Of a stretch of DNA of 64,000 nucleotides, positions 53,327-61,214 are shown in pieces. Position numbers and translations under genes: made by a program. Source of the DNA: an uncultured Prevotella sp. (lineage in GTDB: Bacteria; Bacteroidota; Bacteroidia; Bacteroidales; Bacteroidaceae); contig CAKPZC010000002.1 of assembly GCA_934203355.1 (NCBI GenBank), positions 24,065-88,064 on the forward strand, given 5' to 3'. The stretch's first letter is position 1. Each line of letters begins with the position of its first letter. The notes under the pieces are model-generated. The model saw nothing but the letters and a program-made list of their open reading frames with translations. It made no database searches and was not told the DNA's origin.

Positions 53327-55387
53327 TTAATTCTTCGATGCCATTATCAGCTCTTTTATGCGCATTCGCAACTGTGGCATGCACACTGGTTTCGACATAT
53401 AGGCATCCATTCCTGCTGCGAGTATTTTCTCCTCGTCGGCACTTGTGGCATAAGCGGTGAGTGCCAGAATTGGAGTCTTTGGTGAGTGTTTCTTTAGCAG
53501 TGCCGAAGCCTGATAGCCATCCATGACAGGCATGTTGATGTCCATAATCACTATTTCGGGCTTACACTCGTCGAATATGTCCACCGCCTCCTGTCCGTTC
53601 CATGCATGATAGAGTTTATATTCGCGCGACAGGATGGCACTCACAAGTTTGTAGTTGCTCTCGTTATCTTCAGCCACAAGCACATGCGGCTTCTCTTTCT
53701 CTGGCTTCACTGGCTGCTCTTTAGACTGCGGCTCTGGTTTCGGCTCCTCGCATTTCGGTTCTTCTTGCTTGCACGACATTTGGTCGTAGGGCACGGTGAA
53801 GTAGAAAGTTGAGCCTTTGCCCAATTCCGACTCAGCCCATATCTTTCCTCCGAAACGACTCACAATACTCTTGCTTATCGACAATCCCAAGCCGCTGCCC
53901 TTGACAAATGCATTAAGCTTCACGAAGCGGTCGAATATGTCGTTGAGGTGTTTCTTGTCAATACCACATCCTGTGTCCTTGATATAAAACTCCAAGAATT
54001 TGCCCTTGAGTGAATAACCCATCACAATGTTTCCGCTGTCGGTATACTTTATGGCATTGGTGATAAGGTTGGTGAGCACCTGCACAAATCGGTGGGTATC
54101 GCAATGGAGCATACACTTTGGCAATCCAAGTTCACACCTCATTGTTACGGGTTTATCAGGATCGAGACGCAGTCGCATACTCTCCTCCACTTCCTTCATC
54201 ACCAGATTCAGCTCGAAGTCCTTGTCGACAAACTCCATGGTGCCAGCCTCAATCTTCGACAGGTCGAGTATGTCGCCCACAAGCTGTAGCAGCTGTTCGC
54301 TGTTCGACTGTATGATACGCGAATATTCTTGCTGCACCTCTTTTGTGTCGGCACTGATGAGAAGTTCCGAGAATCCCACAATAGCATTTAGCGGTGTGCG
54401 TATCTCATGGCTCATGTTGGCAAGGAAAGCCGTCTTGAGTTTGTTCAGTTCCTCTGCCTTGTTCTTGGCTTCTGTTAGGCTCTGCTCCATCATCTTGCGT
54501 TTGGTGACAAGCTGTATTGAGCCTTCGAGCACAGTGGGCTTACCCATGGTGTCGCGCTCTCCCACCACTACTCTTATCTCATACCATTCCTTGCGAATAC
54601 CATTTCCGCGGTCTTCCTCGCAGCTCATGTCAAACTTCACGCGCTGTATCTTGTCGTCGCGCAAATCGTCAAGTAGTCCACGCAATTCACGACGTGTCTC
54701 CTCCGAAAACTTTGAGAACAACTCATCGCCTGTCATGGTGACGTTGCGCAATGCGCGCTCGTCATGACCACGTCCGTCGCGCAGTTTCTCGTCGTCGAGC
54801 ATCTGACATGTGATGAGCTGCGAGTTGACATGCATTTTAATAGGAGTGACATGGCTCACTTCCAAAGCTATCTGCATCTGTCTTCGCATGCCACACAGTG
54901 CCTCTTGGGTCTTGTGCAGGTTGGTGCTGTCGATAAGGTAGAATTCCACACAGTTGGTTTTCTCGCGCACACGTGCCACACAGTCGTAATAGATATTACC
55001 CGACTGGTGCATATACTGGAAGTTTATTGGCTGTCCGAACTGTATCGCCGAATTGGCGGCAGCCGTAAAGACCTCCAACCCATCAGGATAATACTCACTG
55101 CTGCGCTTTCCCACGGGTGTTGCTTCGCCTCTAAGCGATGATTTCAGAACCGGCTTGTTAACTTTCACAATATTGAAGTCGACAACGTTTCCGGATTTGT
55201 CGCATATCATCTCTTGCAAGAAGAAGAGTAGCGGCACATTGTCGAGAACATCATCGCCACATGAACGATTGTCATCAGCAGCATTCTGCGACTTGTTGAG
55301 TTTTTTCGTTATCAGGCTGTAGGCAAATATACAAGCCGCTGCCACGATGACGGGAAGGATAAAACTGGTGAAAATCATAGCTATCAA
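53327..55387 (-). CDS. Hybrid histidine kinase with C-terminal receiver
   Basis: 686 residues. A single N-terminal membrane anchor (about 4-28: IFTSFILPVIVAAACIF) leads to two PAS-like regions (~55-170 and ~175-300), HisKA ([23 protein letters not shown]), HATPase_c (LITNAIKYTDSG, DTGCGIDKK, GSGLGLSISK), an unusual Glu/Pro/Lys-rich linker (QEEPKCEEPKPEPQSKEQ) and a receiver domain (HVLVAEDNESN; phospho-Asp in VIMDINMPVMDG). All kinase and receiver residues are intact. It starts 39 bases after the RR/pseudokinase stop. Confidence 0.92.
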   Translation of the reverse strand: MIAMIFTSFILPVIVAAACIFAYSLITKKLNKSQNAADDNRSCGDDVLDNVPLLFFLQEMICDKSGNVVDFNIVKVNKPVLKSSLRGEATPVGKRSSEYYPDGLEVFTAAANSAIQFGQPINFQYMHQSGNIYYDCVARVREKTNCVEFYLIDSTNLHKTQEALCGMRRQMQIALEVSHVTPIKMHVNSQLITCQMLDDEKLRDGRGHDERALRNVTMTGDELFSKFSEETRRELRGLLDDLRDDKIQRVKFDMSCEEDRGNGIRKEWYEIRVVVGERDTMGKPTVLEGSIQLVTKRKMMEQSLTEAKNKAEELNKLKTAFLANMSHEIRTPLNAIVGFSELLISADTKEVQQEYSRIIQSNSEQLLQLVGDILDLSKIEAGTMEFVDKDFELNLVMKEVEESMRLRLDPDKPVTMRCELGLPKCMLHCDTHRFVQVLTNLITNAIKYTDSGNIVMGYSLKGKFLEFYIKDTGCGIDKKHLNDIFDRFVKLNAFVKGSGLGLSISKSIVSRFGGKIWAESELGKGSTFYFTVPYDQMSCKQEEPKCEEPKPEPQSKEQPVKPEKEKPHVLVAEDNESNYKLVSAILSREYKLYHAWNGQEAVDIFDECKPEIVIMDINMPVMDGYQASALLKKHSPKTPILALTAYATSADEEKILAAGMDAYMSKPVCMPQLRMRIKELIMASKN

Positions 55388-55426
55388 AATGTATTTATTA
55401 GAAATCTTTATTTTTATGTTGGAAGA

Positions 55427-56440
55427 TTAGATTTGCAATAGGATATTAAACCTGCACACTCCATTGTCGGTGCGCTCACACACCACGGCACCGTTCATCT
55501 TCGAGGCAAGTTCCAGTGCTATCTCTACACGCATGTTGGTCTGTTCTCTATCCTCGTCGGGCATGTTGGTGGCGATTATTATACTCATCAGTCCTCCATC
55601 CACCGAGTTGGTGACATACACGTTGCCGTCGGTCATACGACATGCATACGACATGATGTTGGTGAGCACAGCCTTGAAAAGATCTGGATCGGCAGACACT
55701 GAGGCATCTTTGTCGAGATGTATGTTCCACTTTACCCTATGGTTCTGTGTTGCTGGTTTTATTAGGTTGATTACAGCCGACAAGATTTCGTTCACCGAAA
55801 TTCTTGTGTTGCGCACATAATAGTTTTGCATGCGCTGAATAATCCAGTCGACAAGTCCGCGCGCTGTCTTGTTGCTCATGTGCAGCAAGTCGTCGTTGAC
55901 AAGTTCAATGGGCACACACATCGCCATATCTGTCAACATTCGCGAGTAGGTGTCGTGCTTCTGGCAAGCCACATAGGCAAGCAGGCGCATCGTGCTGTCG
56001 AATTGTGTTTCCTCCGAATGTGCCTTCTCTTGCTCTATCTTCTTGCGGTTGGCATCGGCACGCTGTATCTGGTTTATGATACTCGCTACAAGACGGTCGC
56101 TGACGAATGGCTTAGTGACAAACTCGTTAGCTCCTGCCGCCATACCCTCCTTGATGTCGGCATCGGAGTTGAGGGCTGAAAGCATGATGATGGGTATGTC
56201 TTGGGTCTTGGGGTTGGCACGCACCGCACGTGTCGTCTCAAAACCATTCATGTTGGGCATTAGGATGTCCATGAGTATACAGTCGGGACGTTCGTGTACC
56301 ATCAAGTCGAGTGCCTGCTGACCGCTACTGGCGCTTATCACATTAAATTTTTGCTTGGCAAGCATTCCCTTTACAAGAAGAACGTTAACCGGAACATCAT
56401 CCACTACAAGCACTGTATATCGCGAATTATCGTTAGCCAT
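55427..56440 (-). CDS. Response regulator fused to a decayed HATPase-like domain
   Basis: 337 residues. The N-terminal receiver is complete (VLVVDDVPVN; phospho-Asp in CILMDILMPNMNG; TKPF). After a helical linker lies a region shaped like a histidine-kinase ATPase domain (~215-337) but without catalytic residues. The N-box Asn is Tyr (LTNIMSYACRMTDG instead of N-L-x-N-A-x-K), the DTGxGI loop is missing (IIIATNMPDEDRE) and there is no GxGLGL lid. It has no DNA-binding output domain. Start supported by the promoter at 56497. First gene of the operon. Confidence 0.8.
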   Translation of the reverse strand: MANDNSRYTVLVVDDVPVNVLLVKGMLAKQKFNVISASSGQQALDLMVHERPDCILMDILMPNMNGFETTRAVRANPKTQDIPIIMLSALNSDADIKEGMAAGANEFVTKPFVSDRLVASIINQIQRADANRKKIEQEKAHSEETQFDSTMRLLAYVACQKHDTYSRMLTDMAMCVPIELVNDDLLHMSNKTARGLVDWIIQRMQNYYVRNTRISVNEILSAVINLIKPATQNHRVKWNIHLDKDASVSADPDLFKAVLTNIMSYACRMTDGNVYVTNSVDGGLMSIIIATNMPDEDREQTNMRVEIALELASKMNGAVVCERTDNGVCRFNILLQI

Positions 56441-56496
56441 TTTTGTGATTTGTTGTTATTTACACATTTTTATGTCATATCAGTCATATAACTATG

Positions 56497-56504
56497 CAAA
56501 GATA
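56497..56504 (-). promoter_or_regulatory. -7 box of the signalling operon
   Basis: TATCTTTG on the minus strand, 56 bases before the ATG at 56440. A TTG 22 bases further up (56527..56529) may be the -33 box. Confidence 0.45.
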
Positions 56505-56663
56505 TACATTTTATTTTGTTTGCTTACAATTTTGTTCTTTTTTTTCACAAATGTATATTTAAATTTTCTCAAACGAAAGTAGTTAAAGGAGTCAAAAAGG
56601 ACGTATATTTCATCAAAAACAAAAAAAAACGCATTTTTTCGTTCGTATTCAATTTTTTTTATT

Positions 56664-56671
56664 TAAGTTTG
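56664..56671 (+). promoter_or_regulatory. -7 box of the DUF349 gene
   Basis: TAAGTTTG followed by CA. The leader would be about 130 bases. No clear -33 box. The rest of the 368-bp divergent gap (56441..56808) is AT-rich and holds no gene. Confidence 0.4.
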
Positions 56672-56808
56672 CACTCTATAAATACATATGAGAATATCAT
56701 GCCGCCCTAAACAGTTAATATATAGGTGTAACAACCCATGTTTACAACAAGGACTTAACAGGCATGGTGAACATTTGAATTACCCGAATCATAAACTAAA
56801 ACAGTGAA

Positions 56809-58629
56809 ATGATGGACTCTCAAGAAAACGCCCTGTTGCAAGGTGCACAAGAAGAGCAGAACGTAGAGCAGACAGCCGCAACACAGCAGGCAGAGACTGA
56901 CAACGTTCAAAAAGTAGAGAACGCTAAAGTGTACAAGAACAAGAAAGAGGTGGTGGAACGCCTTAAGGAAATCGCCGCAAGCGACGACAATCCCGACAAG
57001 GAAGAAATCGATCTCTTGAAGACTGTGTTCTACAAACTGCACATTGCAGAGCGTGAGGCACGACTCAAGGAATACATCGACGGCGGAGGCGATCCCGAAG
57101 CCTATCAGATGCTACCCGACGAGGACGAAGAAGCTTTCAAGTCTGCAATGGCAACCGTACGCGAGAAACGCGCACAGCTGTTCCAGCAGCAGGAGGCTGA
57201 AAAACAGGCTAATCTCGAAAAGAAACTCGAAATAATCGAAAAGATTAAGGCTATGACCACTTCGCCCGACGAGGCTAACAAGTCATATGCCGAATTCAAG
57301 GAACTACAGCAGCAGTGGAAGGACATCAAGGCTGTGCCGGCTGAACGCGCAAGCGAATTGTGGCGCAACTATCAGCTCTATGTGGAGCAGTTCTACGACC
57401 TGTTGAAGCTCAATTCGGAAGCACGCGAATACGACTTCAAGAAGAACCTTGAAATAAAGACTAAGCTCTGCGAGGCTGCTGAAAGCCTTGCCAACGAAGA
57501 GGATGTGATAAGCGCATTCCACCAGTTGCAGGAGCTACACCAGCAGTATCGCGAGACTGGTCCCGTGGCTAAGGAACTGCGCGAGGCTATTTGGACACGC
57601 TTCAAGACAGCATCTACTGTCATCAACAAGCGCCACCAGCAGCACTTCGAGCAACTCCGCAACAAGGAGGAGGAGAACCTCGCACGCAAGACCGAACTCT
57701 GCGAGAAGGTGGAGGAACTCTCGAAAATAGAGAACAAGACTGCCAACGACTGGGAGGCTCGCTCTAAGGAAATCATCGCCATTCAGAACGAATGGAAGAC
57801 GATAGGATTCGCACCGCAGAAGATGAACGTTCGCATTTTCGAGCGTTTCCGCGCAGCTTGCGACGACTTTTTCGGACGCAAAGCCGAATTCTTCAAGGAG
57901 ATGAAGAAGACACTCAGCGAGAACGCCGACAAGAAGCGCGCACTCGTGGAGAAGGCTAAGGAACTTGCCGACTCAACTGAGTGGAAATCTACAAGCGACA
58001 AGCTCATTGCTCTACAGAAGGAATGGAAGACTATTGGCATGACTTCTAAGAAACTGGGCGACCAGCTTTGGGGCGAATTCCTCGGAGCTTGCAACAAGTT
58101 CTTCGAGGCACGCAACGCTGCCAACGCCGGAACACGCAACGAGGAGCATGCTAATCTCGAAAAGAAACGCGCCATCATCGAACAGTTGCGCTCTATCGCC
58201 GAGAACGTGGCTGATGCCACTCGCGAAAAGGTGCAGGCTGTGGTAGAGGAATATAATAAGGTGGGACATGTGCCCTACAAGGAGAAGGATAAGCTCTATG
58301 CCGAATACCACGAGGTGCTCGACAAAATCTACAAGAGCCTTAATCTCTCTAACAAGCGACGCCGTCTCGACGACTTCAAGTCTAACCTCAAGAACGTGGC
58401 TAAGCGTGGCGAAGAGGCTCTCGACTCTGAGCGCGGACGACTCATGAGACGCCGCGACCAGTTGCGCCAGGAAATACAGACCTACGAGAACAATCTCGGA
58501 TTCCTCAACGCAAGCTCAAAGAAGGGCAATAACCTTATCGACGAGATGAATCGCAAGGTACAGAAGCTGCGCGACGACCTCGAACTCGCTATCCAGAAAA
58601 TCAAGGCTATCGACGCCGAGAATAAGTAA
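56809..58629 (+). CDS. DUF349 repeat protein
   Basis: 606 residues; a second ATG follows at once. Almost wholly helical and highly charged. After an acidic low-complexity start (1-45) come five DUF349 units of about 75 residues, each ending in a W-x-x-I/A-G-x-x-P/K motif (for example EWKTIGFAPQKM, EWKTIGMTSKKL, QQWKDIKAVPAERA), and a coiled-coil end (~545-606). DUF349 proteins are conserved in Bacteroidetes and their role is unclear. No membrane segment. Followed by a terminator. Confidence 0.92.
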   Translation: MMDSQENALLQGAQEEQNVEQTAATQQAETDNVQKVENAKVYKNKKEVVERLKEIAASDDNPDKEEIDLLKTVFYKLHIAEREARLKEYIDGGGDPEAYQMLPDEDEEAFKSAMATVREKRAQLFQQQEAEKQANLEKKLEIIEKIKAMTTSPDEANKSYAEFKELQQQWKDIKAVPAERASELWRNYQLYVEQFYDLLKLNSEAREYDFKKNLEIKTKLCEAAESLANEEDVISAFHQLQELHQQYRETGPVAKELREAIWTRFKTASTVINKRHQQHFEQLRNKEEENLARKTELCEKVEELSKIENKTANDWEARSKEIIAIQNEWKTIGFAPQKMNVRIFERFRAACDDFFGRKAEFFKEMKKTLSENADKKRALVEKAKELADSTEWKSTSDKLIALQKEWKTIGMTSKKLGDQLWGEFLGACNKFFEARNAANAGTRNEEHANLEKKRAIIEQLRSIAENVADATREKVQAVVEEYNKVGHVPYKEKDKLYAEYHEVLDKIYKSLNLSNKRRRLDDFKSNLKNVAKRGEEALDSERGRLMRRRDQLRQEIQTYENNLGFLNASSKKGNNLIDEMNRKVQKLRDDLELAIQKIKAIDAENK

Positions 58630-58718
58630 GGGCGAGATTAACTAAACTGAAAATAATATTTATAATTCATAGTTTTATATCCGTCGACAGAAGCGCTGTC
58701 GATATGGTTATAAAGAAG

Positions 58719-58755
58719 TCCCATACAGCCTTTGGTAGGTAGTATGGGATTTTTT
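58719..58755 (+). terminator. Terminator after the DUF349 gene
   Basis: TCCCATAC (58719..58726) pairs with GTATGGGA (58742..58749), then TTTTTT. Confidence 0.85.
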
Positions 58756-58786
58756 GCATATATAAGGAAATAAATTTGTAACTTTG
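58753..58786 (+). promoter_or_regulatory. mtnN-luxS promoter
   Basis: TTTG (58753..58756), about 22 bases, TAACTTTG (58779..58786). The -33 box lies inside the T run of the preceding terminator. Confidence 0.5.
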
Positions 58787-58809
58787 CACCACAATCAAAG
58801 CAAAGAAAG

Positions 58810-59493
58810 ATGAAAATAGGAATAATCGTGGCAATGGACAAAGAGTTTGCTCAGCTGCAAACTCTTGCCACAGAACACAAAGAGGAGACTGTCAATGGCC
58901 GACGCTTTGTCACTGGACGCATCGGACAACACGAGGTGGTGATGCAGCAGTGTGGCATCGGCAAGGTGAACTCTGCCATAGGGGCAGTAGAAATGATAAA
59001 CAATTTCCACCCCGACCTTCTTATGTCGACAGGTGTTGCCGGAGGTGCCGACACTTCGCTTGAGGTGACAGAGGTTGTGGTGAGCACTGAGTGCTGCTAC
59101 CACGATGTGTATTGCGGTGACGAATGCCAGATGGGACAGGTTTTAGGAATGCCCTCTCGCTTCGCTTGCAGCAAGGAGCTTGTCGACAAAGCCACATCGC
59201 TCGACTGCCCTACCCGTGTGCGCAGCGGACTTATCGTTAGTGGCGACTGGTTTGTCAACACTCGCGAAAAAATGCAGTCGATACTCGACAACTTCCCCGA
59301 GGCTATGGCTGTCGACATGGAGAGTTGTTCTATTGCTCACACATGTCATATCTACAACACTCCATTTATTAGTTTCCGCATCATCAGCGACATTCCGCTC
59401 AAGGACCACAAGGCACAAATGTACTTCGACTTCTGGGAGCGAATGGCTGAAGGTTCGTTCGAAGTGACTAAGGCTTTCCTGAAGGCTATATAG
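58810..59493 (+). CDS. mtnN: 5'-methylthioadenosine/S-adenosylhomocysteine nucleosidase
   Basis: 227 residues. It cleaves SAH and MTA, releasing adenine. Active-site residues: Glu12 (MDKEFAQL), Glu171 (AVDMESCS) and Asp194 (RIISDIP). The GVAGGAD block is normal. Its product S-ribosylhomocysteine is the substrate of LuxS, encoded 15 bases downstream, so the two steps are co-expressed. Confidence 0.95.
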   Translation: MKIGIIVAMDKEFAQLQTLATEHKEETVNGRRFVTGRIGQHEVVMQQCGIGKVNSAIGAVEMINNFHPDLLMSTGVAGGADTSLEVTEVVVSTECCYHDVYCGDECQMGQVLGMPSRFACSKELVDKATSLDCPTRVRSGLIVSGDWFVNTREKMQSILDNFPEAMAVDMESCSIAHTCHIYNTPFISFRIISDIPLKDHKAQMYFDFWERMAEGSFEVTKAFLKAI

Positions 59494-59508
59494 AAAAAAT
59501 CAACAACT

Positions 59509-59994
59509 ATGGACAAAATACCAAGTTTCACAATCAACCACAACAGTCTGTTGCGTGGCATTTATGTATCGCGCAAGGACACAGTAGGCGGCTCTACCGT
59601 CACAACTTTCGACATCCGTATGAAGGAGCCCAACCGCGAGCCCGCTCTTCATCCGGGAGCACTGCACACCATTGAGCATCTCGCTGCCACATATCTGCGC
59701 AACGATGCCGAGTGGAAGGACAGCATTGTTTACTGGGGACCTATGGGATGCCTCACTGGCAACTACCTGCTTATGAAGGGCGACCTACAGCCCAAGGACA
59801 TAGTAGAGCTTATGCGTCGCACATTCCGCTTCGTCGCCAACTTCGAGGGCGAGATTCCAGGAGCTGCTCCTAAAGACTGCGGCAACTATCTGCTTCACGA
59901 CCTGCCTATGGCTCGTTGGGAGGCACGCAAGTTCTGCGACGAGGTGCTCGATGTCATCACCGACGCCAACATGATTTATCCCACAAACGAATAG
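59509..59994 (+). CDS. luxS: S-ribosylhomocysteine lyase
   Basis: 161 residues, normal length. It splits S-ribosylhomocysteine into homocysteine and DPD, the precursor of AI-2. Metal ligands His53, His57 (HTIEHL) and Cys124 (KDCGNYL) and catalytic Cys81 (MGCLTG) are present. Its stop codon lies within a long hairpin shared with the convergent cdsA. Confidence 0.97.
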   Translation: MDKIPSFTINHNSLLRGIYVSRKDTVGGSTVTTFDIRMKEPNREPALHPGALHTIEHLAATYLRNDAEWKDSIVYWGPMGCLTGNYLLMKGDLQPKDIVELMRRTFRFVANFEGEIPGAAPKDCGNYLLHDLPMARWEARKFCDEVLDVITDANMIYPTNE

Positions 59995-60059
59995 TTCGTG
60001 ACGTTAGCGAAGTTCGTGTGCTTGTTTTTTTCCACACGAACTCCGCTAATGCCACGAAC
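59994..60059. terminator. Long convergent hairpin between luxS and cdsA
   Basis: GTTCGTG-x-GTTAGCG-AGTTCGTGTG pairs with CACACGAACT-CGCTAA-CACGAAC around a T-rich loop (CTTGTTTTTTT). About 24 pairs with small bulges. It starts in the last codons of luxS and could end transcription from both sides. Confidence 0.7.
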
Positions 60060-60079
60060 CTCCCGAATCTTTGTTTTTC

Positions 60080-60961
60080 TTAAACGAGTGTCAGTGTATA
60101 TAGATACACCACGGCAGCTGGTATAGCCATCAGCGACGAGTCGAAACGATCGAGCATTCCACCGTGTCCTGGCAGTATGTTGCCCGAGTCCTTGATGCCT
60201 ATAGTGCGCTTGAAGAGCGATTCCACAAGGTCGCCCCATGTGCCGAAGAACACCACGACAAGTCCAAGTCCCATCCATTGCGGTATCGACATAGCCACGT
60301 CGGCGTTGCCCGAATGCAATTCTGAATTTTCATACCATCCTATCACTGCTGCAACCACAAGCACCAATATGCCTCCGCCTATACTTCCTTCCCAACTCTT
60401 TCCCGGCGAAACGCGCGGAAACAGCTTGTGTTTGCCAAAGAGCGAACCGCTCAGATAGGCACCCGTGTCGTTGGTCCACAAGAAGATGAATATGCTCAAC
60501 GGCATCAAATAGTTGTAAACCACACCGTCTGCCACACCGCGGAATGCCAGCACATTAATCATCGAAAATGGCAGGGCTATATACATCTGCGACAGCATGG
60601 TGTAAGCCCAGTTGTTGATTGGATTAGGGGCTTTGGTGTAAAGCTCGGCTATAAATAAGTATACCACAGTCAGCAAATAAGGGATAAACACTGCCGACGG
60701 AACGATGCCCGAACAAAAGCCGGCAATACTTATGAAAAAGTAGACACCAGCCACGGTGCACAAGGCTCTGTTGGTGGTAACGTTCTCCACATTGTTCACA
60801 ATTCCCGTAAACTCCCACACGGTGAGTCCGGTGACTATTGCAAAGAGGAAAATCATAGCCTCTGGTCTTAGGAAACACGTCACCACTGCGGCAACAAAAA
60901 ACACTCCCGTTATAGAGCGTGTTATGAGGTTTTTCATTTTGTCACTCATAGTCATTAGCAT
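60080..60961 (-). CDS. cdsA: Phosphatidate cytidylyltransferase
   Basis: 293 residues from the first ATG; an ATG at residue 9 (MKNLITRSITG) is a likely real start. It makes CDP-diacylglycerol from phosphatidate and CTP in the inner membrane; this feeds PssA. The CDS signature is clear: RVSPGKSWEGSIGGG and GTWGDLVESLFKR, with IKDSGNILPGHGGMLDRFDS at the end. Seven or eight membrane segments. It is third in the run rsfS - ftsH - cdsA, though a family B repeat separates it from ftsH. Confidence 0.95.
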   Translation of the reverse strand: MLMTMSDKMKNLITRSITGVFFVAAVVTCFLRPEAMIFLFAIVTGLTVWEFTGIVNNVENVTTNRALCTVAGVYFFISIAGFCSGIVPSAVFIPYLLTVVYLFIAELYTKAPNPINNWAYTMLSQMYIALPFSMINVLAFRGVADGVVYNYLMPLSIFIFLWTNDTGAYLSGSLFGKHKLFPRVSPGKSWEGSIGGGILVLVVAAVIGWYENSELHSGNADVAMSIPQWMGLGLVVVFFGTWGDLVESLFKRTIGIKDSGNILPGHGGMLDRFDSSLMAIPAAVVYLYTLTLV

Positions 60962-60984
60962 TTAAGTTTTGTCGTTATAAAAAA

Positions 60985-61203
60985 TAAGAGGAAGTTAAGA
61001 GGAAGTTAACAGGAAGTTAAGAGGAAGTTAACAGGAAGTTAACAGGAAGTTAACAGGAAGTTAAGAGGAAGTTAAGAGGAAGTTAAGAGGAAGTTAACAG
61101 ACAAATGCTTTGTATTCGCAATTTATACATATGTCCGCTAACTTCTGTTAACTTCGGGCGAAGCCCAAACTTCTAATAACTTCCCTTTTTGCCACACCTT
61201 CCT
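60985..61203. repeat. Family B hairpin repeat, copy 3, expanded left arm
   Basis: About ten 11-bp units (AGAGGAAGTTA or ACAGGAAGTTA) run from 60987 to 61096, then the AT-rich core (GACAAATGCTTTGTATTCGC ... CATATGTC) and the short return arm with CTTCGGGCGAAG. The right end (TGCCACACCTTCC) matches the terminator-like ends of copies 1 and 2. It sits directly 3' of ftsH. Confidence 0.9.
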
Positions 61204-61214
61204 CCTGCGAGTTA

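Noticed and set aside
56294-56710. Several 60-75-codon frames in the gap before the DUF349 gene
   Set aside because: AT-rich Phe/Ile/Tyr-rich translations of a divergent promoter region.
58689-58703. Short palindrome CGACAGAAGCGCTGTCG as an operator
   Set aside because: Too short and lies downstream of the DUF349 stop codon next to the terminator; no link to a promoter.
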